Positions 11,635 to 21,720 of a stretch of DNA of 64,000 nt are shown piece by piece. Every line of letters begins with the position of its first letter. The stretch's first letter is position 1. This DNA comes from Roridomyces roridus (lineage: Eukaryota > Basidiomycota > Agaricomycetes > Agaricales > Mycenaceae). Under the pieces are notes generated by a model. It did not search any database. It was not told the DNA's origin and saw nothing but the letters and a program-made list of their open reading frames with translations. Position numbers and translations under genes: made by a program. The stretch covers positions 434,001 through 498,000 of the forward strand of contig JARKIF010000002.1 of assembly GCA_029378245.1 (NCBI GenBank). The letters run 5' to 3'.

Positions 11635-11645
11635 CCTTAAATAGG
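11635..11645 (-). promoter_or_regulatory. TATA-like box of the S1/P1 nuclease gene
   Basis: The minus strand reads CCTATTTAAGG 38-48 bp upstream of the ATG at 11597. Spacing fits a TATA element with a very short 5' UTR. It is inferred from sequence alone. Confidence 0.4.
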
Positions 11646-11775
11646 CCCTAGAGACAAGGATGGGCGGAGTACAAAGGGAGGAGAACAAAAGCGGCTAAAG
11701 CGGGCCATCAACGGAACTCACAGCTTTCTTTTTGTTTAGACCACCATCTCGCCGGCTGCGACGAAGACCTGGAAT

Positions 11776-11900
11776 AATTCGAACTCATACAAGTACAGTG
11801 CAACTGATACCGACTACAACTCATCCACGACCTCCTGAATCACGCGGTCCACCCCGATTTAAATTCTTCCTCGCCTGGTCCTATTCTACTTCGTAATCCA
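11776..11900 (-). pseudogene. Extra 3'-end remnant of a third TPR gene copy
   Basis: The minus strand reads TTTCAGACAGGAGAAGCTGG, nearly the same as the left TPR copy at 5132-5155 (TTTCAGACAGGATAAGCTGG), followed by a similar Glu-rich frame that soon hits TAG. Downstream, an AGTACAGTGCAACTGATACC-like stretch resembles the 3' flank after the right TPR gene (about 11995-12025). It therefore looks like a tail left by an older tandem copy next to the right arm. Confidence 0.55.
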
Positions 11901-12032
11901 GCTTCTCCTGTCTGAAAACATTCTACCATCTTGCCACCGTTCACGTTCAAGGCTCAAAGCAGGAAGTGATGATTCAAACAAGAATTGTCATAGATAAGTA
12001 CAGTGCCATCCATACCGACTACAATTTACCAC

Positions 12033-15000
12033 TCAAGAACTTGTGAAATCCGTAAGGTCATCGTCATTGCCGAATGCCTCGGGCACATCTTCATACTCAT
12101 CCTCGGCCGCCGTCTCATAATCCGATGCCACCTCATCCTCTTCTGGTTCATGATCCAAACTTGTGTCCTTTCTGAAATCATAGACCAAGAATTCCGGCTC
12201 AGGCGGTGCTGCGGCAATCTTCCTCTGCACCTCTATCAATTTTTTGGCTACAGCTTTAGCCCTTGCAACATCCCCATGGTCTTTCAGATATCCTTCTAGC
12301 TCTATCAAAACCCTCTCCAGGTCTTGAAGCAAGTAAGGCTCTGTCTCTGACACTTTCCGCCAGATTTCCGCTGCTTCTTCCAAGGCTGCCAAGCACTCCA
12401 CCCGATTGTCTAATTGCCACATTATCAAGGCTTGATCTCTGAGAATAGTGGCAAGTAAGGGTGAGTCGACTGGAGCCAGCGAGACCTGCTCTCTGCACAA
12501 CTCAATTGCTTGGTTGGCCTTTTCCAGTGCTTCTTCAAGCTTTCCTGCAGTTACCAACCTGAGTGAGAGCGAATGGAAACATCTTGCACCCAGTTTTTGA
12601 CTTCTAAACCCATAAAGTTGAAAGAAACATCTTGCAAAGCCTGTCTTGTTCCGATCATACATCTGTGCTGCCTTCTGAAGGGCACATAGGGCTTCTGTAT
12701 CTTGGTGAAGCTCAGCAAGACAATCTCCAAAAACAATGAGAGAGTCAATGTGTAGGTAGGTTCTGACAATGATGGATTGTGCTTCAACATGCTGGCGGCC
12801 TAATATGATTGCTTGTTCAGCTAACTTCAGGGCCCTTCTGGGTTGGTCAAGGCATTTCAGAATGTTGGCAAGTTGAATCATGACAGTGAGTTTTACGTGA
12901 TTTCCATGGGTGCTTGGTATTCTCAATTGGGATAGATATGCCAGTGCTTCCATATTTCTTGATCTCCGTTGGAGAATCCATATGTCAGTTAACCAACTGG
13001 CATGGAAAGTTATCTCCTAAACTCGACCCATATCATAAAGAATGTGAGTGCGCAGGAATTGTGCATCATGGTCTTTCCCGTGGTAGGCTGCCCCAAGTTG
13101 TTCAATGAATTGATCAGTCTTTGTCAGGGCATCAACAAGTGACCCAGCAAACCAGAGACAGCAATATGCCCAAAGGTTGACTCGGAGCAGTGACAGTGAA
13201 TTCACCTTGATGAGAATTGATTCTATCAGGTTCAAGACAATTTTATGTTCAGATATTGGAACAGCCATAAAAACTGAATCCCGGATCTTGCTTAGCAGAT
13301 TCAAGTACAGGCTGTCTGAACCCACATTTGAGCCAGCCATTAAGGAGGATACAGTGTGGCACAGCGCAGCTACGGTATCATGAGAGCCTAGATGGAAGAC
13401 ATCTTGAATCAGAAGATTGTTGTAAATTGTGGGTGATGTGTCCAGATAGATGCGAATGACTTCTTCAACACCCAGGCTCTCGCATAAATTAAGTTGGTTG
13501 CCAGCAAGCAATGATAGGGCAGGAACTTTGACCCTCGTCATCTTGTTAGGCTCCAAGAATGTCCGCAAATTCTTCAGGCCAAAGGTATTGTCTGGTTGAG
13601 TTAGATGAAGATAGGCCCAGACAAGATAGAGGAATTGGACAGAAAAATGGTCTGGGTACAAGTGTACAAGGTCACGGAATAAAATGATAGTGTCTGCAAG
13701 CATCGAAAGTGAGAGTCCATCAGCTTCTGCAAGATTGCATATCTGATGAATGAATCCATCAACAGATTCTCCATCGGGTTTAAGCCCATAGCCTGAGAGG
13801 TGCAATGCCAGTACAATACTGAATCCCTTCTTTGTGGCTTCAAAAGCTTGAATATGTTGATTGCTCGAAGCAAGGGCACGTCCTAGGACTACCAGACTGT
13901 TGAATGATATGCAAACCACAAACTCTTCCAGAGTCCACTTTTCTATCTTTATGGCCGGTGCATTCGAATTGAGCTGCTTCATGAGTGGCTGGGATAGAGA
14001 GACAGCCTCTTGAGCAATAGCTATTGCCTCAGATAGCCGATCAGTCTGGTTGAGCTTGAGGAGACTGTCACTGAGCATATGGGCAACCCTTGCAGCATGG
14101 ATGGTAGATGCACACTCCTCATGACTCGGATATGTGTTCTGGTAATCTGATTGCAAAGATTTCCATGTTTGCAGTGCTTGTTCACTGGTCTGAAGAGAAA
14201 GAGCATAATTTCCCTGGTTGTGATGACAGACAGTCAAATTACACTGCATATAGAAAATCCAAGGTTGGATTTGTGCTGGCCAGCCAAGCCCAGCCATGTG
14301 GTTGAGCATCTGAATGGCCCAGTTACACTGACTCGGAAAAAGTAATGGATCACGCGTGGTTCAAAATTGTTTGATACATTGCTTCACAGCCACGCCACTT
14401 CTGGGCAATGTTAAGGTCTTCGAATGAAGCTTACAGGGTCTAGTATATACCCGTAAAATATTGAGTTGCCTGACCCTCTCCTTTCTGTAGCAGAGCGATC
14501 ACAAAAATGAAAGTGATCCATTTTAAAATCTGGTTTCCGTCAAATCCGCGTGTTTGATCTTTTATCTGGACTTAATGCTGCAGGTGCAACTGGAAATTGG
14601 ATTGGATGATAGTTTGATGTCTGTTGAGCAATTCTGGGCCCAAAAATCGAGTCTCAAGTGGGTTGGTTGTGAAGCCATTGGTCAATGAAGTGGTGACCAC
14701 TAACACGGCAAAGGTGCCCATGGCCTGCCAGTAGTCTTTAATGAGAGGTCTCAAGCATGTATAGGGCAGCTCTTCCAATCCTAAGGAGTGCCCCAATTAC
14801 ACAGGAAAGGTAACTGTGACCACCTCACACCCTATCAGAGTCAAAGAACTTCAACCACCGTTTGGCCACAGCTCTTTGGTGGCCTCAATCTTAGAATAGG
14901 GCCTTGCATGGTGTAAAAGTCCGGCTGAATACAGTAGATGTGGGTCACTGAGTTACACCTAGAGTGTAAGAAAGGCAACTCATGCAGACGTGCATGGTGG

Positions 15001-17046
15001 GTGGTTGCCTGATGTTGATTTTTGCATGATCTGTATATACAGCCTGAGCAAGGAGCCTCCCAACAGCCCCAATAAGCCATATTTCTGGGTCTTGATTGAT
15101 CAGTTGTCCCCTCTGGGATCCTATGAGATGCCTAGAATATGCACAGACTTAATGGTGTGATGGTTGACCCTATAGGAAAATCCGGCCACAGATCAATGCT
15201 GAAACACAACACTGTCTGGTGTCGGGGCATATATGTAGCTCTGTTCCTGTACCTGGGAGATTGGATTAATGGATTAGAGTATCCCAGGCTTCATCCTGGT
15301 CAGTTTCTGTATGGCATTGACACTCACGACACCTCAGAACAAGTGCCGAACTTTCAACCCAATGTTCAGCTTGGCAATGAAAGTTGAATGGAGGACTCTG
15401 TACATTGAATTTGCACTTTTTGAGGTCAACTAAGCTTTTCTGGCATCCATGAGCTCCCACTGACAAGTTATACCATATAGGTAGGGGGTCCTGGGTGCAC
15501 AGGAGGATTATTTTACTGATTTCTTCATTTGATGTTTCTGAGTCCCTGAGCAGGCCGGAAGTGCACTGCTTTGGGTCACAGATGGAAGATGGGATAGTGA
15601 AGAGGAGCTGTACAACATTTTAGCTCATTTGGGCCAGTCGTTGCAGTGTTTCACGGCAAATAGCGCGGGTCAACCAAATGCAGAATAACAAATGGATCAC
15701 ATGTTCGCGTTTGATACGCCACTGAAGCCGAACAGAACCGATTTTGGACTCCGATTTGTACCTGCTAATAATGGTCCTCCTAGTACTCCTACTACACCCC
15801 ACAACCAGTTTCCAATGTCCCTCCATTGGGCTCGACACCACATCCAATTTTCCAGATCTGGTGATCCATTACTTTTTCCGACTCAGTGTATACCAAGACA
15901 TGGCCTCTGAGCTGCTGCCTAAGTTGCCTAGTTCTACACCAAGAGAAAAGTTGATGTCTGTCCATTGGAGTTTGAATTGGGCAGGGTTATTGCACAAGAT
16001 AGTCATTCTGAGGATATCGTACAGCACATTTTTGGATGGAGTGGGCAGTACAAAATGTGGTTGACCCATACTTGGGATATCCTTTGACTTTCTTGGGCTC
16101 AGCTTGCCACTGACAACTGCCACACGGAGGTGATCAATAAGGTGCATTACTGAGACTGAAAGATATTGAGACTCTAGAGTTGCATGCCCTGTATCCTAAG
16201 GAAAAAATGTCAGTTCAAAATATTAAACAAGACACAGATGACTTGCAGCTGATATGATATCCATTGTTTGGTTCATAATATCTTGCCCAAACTTCTCCTC
16301 ACAAAGGACACGGGCCATCATGCCTTCAATGCGCTGTAGCCGAACTTGATTTTCAGTGTGGTTCAGCACAACTGTCTGTTCAATGCGAACAGTGGCGTTC
16401 ACTGCGGTGAAAGCCATTTCTTCAACATGATCAGTTGTCCTGTCAATTTTTGCAGTCCTTTGCTCATTCCGAGCAGTTGAGTATGCCTGGTGATGGTGAG
16501 CATCTGTAATTTTGGGTTTTAAGCAACTGACTATAAATTTCATGTAACAGCTCATGACATGCTCCTTCAAATGCCAAATCTTGTTCTCCATTTTGTTTCG
16601 CATTCTCCACATTTTGAGCTGGGACTTTAGGGCCTGTAGTCCACGGTCCTCTTGCTTGATAATGCTGTCTTGACACACCCGAAGAACATGTAACATCTCC
16701 CTGCCATAAACCTTGCTCTCAAAAACTCAAAGATCAGATGGCAATACTTACGCCTTCAACTCTCCTAAAGCAGCCAGTAGTGCCGGAGCCATGTATTCAT
16801 CTTCACATCCTCGGACAAGGTTGGCAATATTAGCAAGAGACCGACAGATCTCATTTGTGAGGTCGCGGAGCTGTCGACGATTCTCAGACACCTAGATACT
16901 CCCAGATTAGCCATAGTCCACAAAGAAAGAAAAATGGAGACACACACCTTTTCTATGGAGTCCATGATACTCTGGCCAACCTCAATGAGGTCCTTGATGA
17001 AGGTTGCCAGCGTGATGACCGTTGTGGTAACCGTGATTGGATCCAT
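12033..17046 (-). pseudogene. TPR NLR-like gene, right copy, broken by a transposon and a nonsense codon
   Basis: Exon 1 starts at ATG 17046 and encodes MDPITVTTTVITLATF..., followed by two further exons joined by GT-AG introns, as in the left copy. Here the frame is continuous through FIVSCLKPKITDAHHHQAYS to NATVRIEQTVVLNHTENQ, so this arm shows the ancestral N-terminal structure. The intron at 16196-16246 has a GC-AG border (GCAAGT donor). The frame then runs to SSSEAMSWY, where a 1563-bp element is inserted, and resumes at NWAIQMLNHMAGLGW. A second lesion is TAG at 13017-13019 after ILYDMGRV, with small deletions just downstream. The 3' part (12033-12953) reads on to an acidic tail ending DDDLTDFTSS. 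The TPRs match those of the left copy. As it stands no full product can be made. Confidence 0.85.
14326..15888. mobile_element. Tc1/mariner-like non-autonomous element (TA target duplication)
   Basis: The 1563-bp insert has 28-bp terminal inverted repeats with one mismatch; they begin CACTGACTCGG on the left and CACTGAGTCGG on the right and share AAAAAGTAATGGATCAC. It is flanked by TA on both sides (14324-14325 and 15889-15890). Removing it and one TA restores an uninterrupted TPR frame (W-Y-N-W), matching W-D-N-W in the paralog. No ORF above 82 codons and no DD(E/D) motif was found inside, so it was moved by a transposase supplied elsewhere. The TA duplication and CACTG termini suggest the Tc1/mariner superfamily. 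Confidence 0.85.
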
Positions 17047-17607
17047 ACTTGAGCTTAAGGGATAACGGAGGTGGGGTGAAGAGAGGAGGGAGCCTGGGAA
17101 ACCACAGCTTAATATATGTATTCAAGGCGGCAGTGCGACAGCCATGAGTGTTCCAATAGAAAGTCCCAGGTGACTTATATTTGGATCCGGACTCAGCGGA
17201 CGCTGTCCGCCGCCGCGCGGCAGCGTTGTTTGAGTGCCCATAATCAAACAGCTTGACCGTTGAAGCACTCGGCCAATTGCCACGATGTGATGCAGTCGAT
17301 TATACACCCCAGGCGGCGGGGACTCAAATCAACTCATCCGAGCAGAAGAGGGAGATCCCGAAGATAAAAGCGCACCCGCGAAGTCCGTTTCGAGAATACA
17401 AGAGTGTCTAATCACGTCGAGTCCGCGGGTAGTCGAATCGAAGAGCTGTGCGGCTTGGCTAGCCTGGGTAAAGCACAAAAAAAGTCCATTACGAGACAAG
17501 TCCAGCACTATCCAATCCTGCAAGGAACGGAGTCGGCGTCAACACGCAGGTGCACAGAAATAAGAACGCGCCGGAACTAACTTACACACCTCCAAACGCC
17601 CGGATTC

Positions 17608-18307
17608 TCATTCCAACTTCTCTAACTCTTCCAGACGCGCTAGGACCACGTCCTTACTCGTCTCCTCGATCTCCCCTGCCAGGAAAATCTCGTCTAGGAT
17701 GGCGTAGACCTGCAGCACGAATGTAATGGGTGAAGAGCGGAGGGCGTTGACGTACCTTGTAGAAATTGAAGACGAGATCCAGCTCGCATACGTTGTCGAA
17801 GAACGTGTCTATGCGTTCGCAATGAGTATCCTGTCCGGCGAAAGAGAGAGGGCCGACGCACCTAGCACCTCGACGAAGAAATGAATCGCCTCGAGGTATG
17901 CCAGCTCGTTGTCGTTTGCATCGACGCAGAGGCAGAAGAAGAGACCGGCGTAGCGTCGGTAGACTACTTTGTAGTTCCTGAACTAGTCCCGGGCTGAATG
18001 AGAATCCGCGGCGCCGAATAGGTGCGCACCTCGACGAAATTGGACTGGTACTTTTGGTCCCGGGGTGCGACTAGCCGATGCACCTCTCCACGTAGCCGCA
18101 CCTACACAGAAATGACCTCAGCCTCAACATCCCACTCCGTGTCGGACCACGCACCTTCTCGTCGTCATCGTATGGAACGTACCACTTCGAGAGCCTCGTC
18201 TTTCCCTGCCGGTTCTGTTCCCGAGTAAGTACACCAGGTTAGTCCCTCGGTGGATTGGAGTAGATTTGAGATGGACGACGGACTTGGACGAGGATGAACC
18301 GAATCAT
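17608..18307 (-). CDS. APS2: AP-2 clathrin adaptor complex, sigma subunit
   Basis: The small subunit of the AP-2 adaptor, part of the complex core that recognises cargo in clathrin-mediated endocytosis at the plasma membrane. Six exons give 143 residues, the usual length: MIRFILVQ / [20 protein letters not shown] / [20 protein letters not shown]... / [18 protein letters not shown]... / [17 protein letters not shown] / [20 protein letters not shown] and so on. All five introns have GT-AG borders. RLSKWY and the [17 protein letters not shown] block are hallmarks of sigma-2, as opposed to sigma-1, chains. The start at 18307 is the only one giving the invariant MIRFIL N-terminus. Exons 3 to 6 were copied to 572-1063. 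It is divergent from the MFS gene. Confidence 0.95.
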
Positions 18308-18937
18308 GCCGGTGGGTGATGAGCGGCGGGTGCAAGGTGGGTTGTCGTACGTCAGCAATCACGCCGCGATCACTGCTCGATTTCCATTTTCGGTGTTGAT
18401 GGCGGAGACGCGGACGCGACCCGCGTTTTTCGCTGCATAACATAGAGCTTCGGCGGCATGGCAAACGAAATTCGATGTGAGTGCTGGTCCATTTTTATTG
18501 TATCTCGGTGCCGGCCGTGGCGCTGGCGATCTCCCCGCACGTTTGCGTGCACTTTGTAGATCAGTAGCCCACGGAAATTACACGGAAATGAAAAAATAAC
18601 CCTCGCGAACTGATTGTAAGCAGTAGAGTAAGCACGAGGACGGAGAGGGCTATTACTGACTCGCCGTACGTGTCTGACCAACCGCCGAAGCAGGCTGCCG
18701 AGGTGCCGGTAAATGCCGAAGATGCGGCGGCTCTCGGGCTGACAAGTGACTAAATACTGACGCACGGACTTGACGCAGAGTCCGCTCGACTCCGTCGGAA
18801 TGTCGAAGCGGTTCTCCGAATCTTCATCATCTCGGTGATCCAAATTACATCCGCGATCGGAAAGATGAGCCATATATATTTCGGCGCTGTCTCCGAAGAC
18901 CTTCGATCTCTTGTTTCCTCACACCACCACTACTTTC
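18308..18937. promoter_or_regulatory. Divergent promoter region between AP-2 sigma and the MFS gene
   Basis: About 630 bp without a supported gene separates the two divergent start codons. A TATATATA box at 18873-18879 lies about 60 bp upstream of the MFS ATG on the plus strand, followed by a pyrimidine-rich stretch (CTTGTTTCCTC). No equally clear TATA box faces the AP-2 sigma gene, which fits a housekeeping promoter. Confidence 0.45.
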
Positions 18938-21025
18938 ATGTCCACGACGGACTCGACGATCGCGACGCTGGAAGCGGGCCCGGATACAGACCCAGCCTAC
19001 GAGAAACATGAACAGCAACAGGACGAATACCTCGTCTCGACACTCGACCCTTCAGAGGACCCACTCTGCTTCTCCGCGCTCAGAAAGTGGACGGCGGTAG
19101 TGACGATATGTCTGGGATCGTTTTGCGTGACGTGCGCGTCTTCAGTGGTGCGTAGAACATCCTTTCTTTGACTTGGAACAATGAAAGCCTAACTCGCGAG
19201 CAGGCATCATTCACAGAAAAACCAATGGCGGCTGAATTCCACGTCTCCCGCGAGTCGACGATCCTCTTAATCAGTCTGTTTGTTCTGGGGCTTGGCTTTG
19301 GTGAGTCCTTGGTTAAACGGCAAGCTATGGGATTGTCGCTAACAAGAATCTCTGTAGGTCCGCTGATCACCGGCCCTTTCTCCGAGGTGCGTTAGCGAAT
19401 CGCCACCAACCCTGCATTCCCAACTAACCACTTACGCTAGGTCTACGGCCGAGCCATCATCTACCGCATCTCCTACATCTTCCTCGTCATATTCTCCTTC
19501 CCCGTTGTCTTTGCGCCGAATTTAGGTGCCTACTGGTTTCAATCGACTTCTCGTTTGGTTGACTGACATCATTGCAGGCGTCATACTATCATTCCGATTT
19601 CTCCTTGGCTTCGCCGGCGCTTCTTTCCTCAGCGTAGCGGGCGGAAGCGTCGCAGACATGTTTGCGGGATCTCAAGTCGCTACGTGCGTTCTCTTCTTCT
19701 CCACGTGCATCTCTCTCATATTTCTGTAGACCCATGGCCGTGTATACCCTGTCTCCCGTACGTACTGTTTCTGATCACCGTGGTTTGCTCTGAACTCTTC
19801 TTTAGTTCTTGGGTCCGGTGTTCGGTCCGTTAATTGGTGGATACATAAACCAGGTTAGTCCCATCACGAGCTCAAGGGAATCAAACTGAACTCCGCATAG
19901 AACCTGTACTGGCGCTGGACCTGGCGCATCTTCATAATATGGACATTCGCTCAACTGGTGGCGATTTTCATGGTGCGTGAATCCGAAAACTCCTTTGGTT
20001 GCGTAACTGAGATGAATACAGTTCATACCGGAATCGTACGCCCCTGTTCTGTTAAAACGGAAAGCCCAAAGGTTGGCAATATTTCTTCTTTCCACAGAAA
20101 ATTGAACTAAATCAACCTGCAGACTACGCAAAGAAACGGGAGACGAACGGTATTGGGCCCCACTCGACCGCCGAGAAACGAGTTTGAGTAGATCGTTGGT
20201 TCTGAGTTGTTACGTCCCGCTGCGTGCGTTCTATTTTCCCTTTCCGCGATTTCGGCCTAACCTCACCGTTTCCCATAATAGAACTCCTCATCTTTGACCG
20301 CATGGCCCTCCTCCTCGACACATGGACCGCCCTCATGCTCGGCATCCTCTACCTTATGTTCCAAGCCTTCCCCATAATATTCGAGGACGGGCATCACTTT
20401 AACGTGCAGTCGACGGGGTTGTCGTTTATTGGGATTGGGATTGGGATGTTCCTTGGTTTGGCGACACAGCCGATATGGAACCGGGTATCTGCCAAAGAGG
20501 CGGCGAAGCATGGGGGCAAGGCGCCGCCTGAGACGGCGCTTATTATGGGCCAGGTGGGCGGGATTTTGGTTCCACTAGGTTCGTTTTATTTTCCTTGCAT
20601 GAAAGTTGAACTAAATACAAACAGCCTTGTACTGGTTCGCATTCACGACATACCCAAAAGTGCACTGGGTCGTACCAATAATCGCGTCGGTACCCTTCGG
20701 TACGGGCGTGTTCTTCGTGTTCACCGCGACTTTCACGTACCTCGTCACTGTGCGCCCCTCCCCTCCCCTCCCCTCCCCTTCCCGTGCTAAAACATCATTT
20801 CAGGCCTACAGACCAATAGCAGCCAGCGCCATGGCATCTAACAGCGCCCTCCGCTCCTCCTTCGCCGCCGCCTTCCCACTCTTCGCGTCCGCCATGTACC
20901 ATAGGTTGGGAACCGCGGGCGCGACGGCCCTGTTAGCGGGTTTGGCGACGGTGATGGCGCCGTTGCCGTTTGTGTTTCGGAAGATTGGGCCGAGGTTGAG
21001 GGCTAAGTCGAGGTTTGCTGTGTAG
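18938..21025 (+). CDS. Major facilitator superfamily drug:H+ antiporter, DHA1 type
   Basis: A proton-coupled exporter in the plasma membrane, with 12 expected membrane helices. A hydrophilic N-terminus (MSTTDSTIATLEAG) is followed by WTAVVTICLGSFCVTCASS (TM1), TILLISLFVLGLGF (TM2), GPLITGPFSEVYGRAIIYR (motif A loop), SFRFLLGFAGASFLSVAGGS (TM4) and SPFLGPVFGPLIGGYI (motif C, the antiporter signature). WRWTWRIFIIWTFAQLVAIF and PESYAPVLLKRKAQRLRK, the central loop, follow. The second half ends VMAPLPFVFRKIGPRLRAKS. The GPLITGPFSE and GPVFGPLIGG motifs are those of the DHA1 polyamine/multidrug branch. About nine short introns are present. The ATG at 18938 is the first in frame after the TATA box. 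Substrate is unknown. Confidence 0.88.
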
Positions 21026-21353
21026 TTGCAGCGAGTCTTTGGTGGTGTTACTTAGAGGAAAAGAGCTCGCAGTTGCGATGACTCAGAATCCGATGTACAT
21101 TTCTTAGATACCATACCAAGTTCGGACTTGCATACATAATTCGAAGGCTACAGTCATGGACATAGATGGTAGTTAATGAATGACCCCCAAGTTCTGGCAT
21201 ACAATTCGAGTCAATCAATGCTGAGAAGGAAACCGCCACACAGGCGGCGGTACAGCCAACGTCGATACTGCGGCACTAGGATCGGGAGTGAGACTGAGCT
21301 GTGGACCCGGGCCCTCTGGATCTTCATCCCTCCGCGACATCCTGGTTTTATCT

Positions 21354-21720
21354 TTACCGGGACGCGGGGGCAGCGTCCTCGAATTCTATACTCTCATAAG
21401 ACGAATCCTGGGGTGGGGACTGCGGCGCGGCAAAGAAAGGGTCATCTTCATCCTCGTCTTCTTCGCCGGAGAGGGTACCGTCCTCTTCGTCGCCATCAAA
21501 CTCGACGACGTCGCAGCGCTCGTCAAACATCACGGTCTTCCTGCGCTCACGGCGGCCAGAGAGGCGAGGCCCGTGCATCCTTCTGGATACCAACGATGAG
21601 CGGGCAGGAGAGGCAGCAGTGGGCCCGGTGGGGACCGGTATGCGCGAAGGTGTAGGTGGCACGGGAAACAGTTGGAGGGCTACTATCCGCGACAATTGGT
21701 CCAGGCTAGGTGGACGTTGT
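21354..21720 (-). other. Alternative acidic C-terminal frame or remnant gene
   Basis: A frame open to 21354 encodes RPPSLDQLSRIVALQLFPV, a Pro/Ser-rich stretch, RRERRKTVMFDERCDVVEF and an acidic run ending FEDAAPASR. It could be joined to the upstream gene if its last intron is read as 58 bp instead of 33 bp. The motif KTVMFDERCDVVEF looks conserved rather than random, so this is either a true C-terminal extension or a fragment of another gene that I cannot name. Confidence 0.35.

Larger units (their letters stand above)
11990..18101 (-). repeat. Right arm of inverted duplication 1
   Basis: Reverse-complement counterpart of 572-5310, containing the TPR gene copy and AP-2 sigma exons 3 to 6 in the same order. 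It is longer than the left arm because of the element at 14326-15888. Homology appears to stop near AP-2 sigma exon 3; exons 1 and 2 and the promoter were not included in, or were later lost from, the left arm. Confidence 0.85.
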
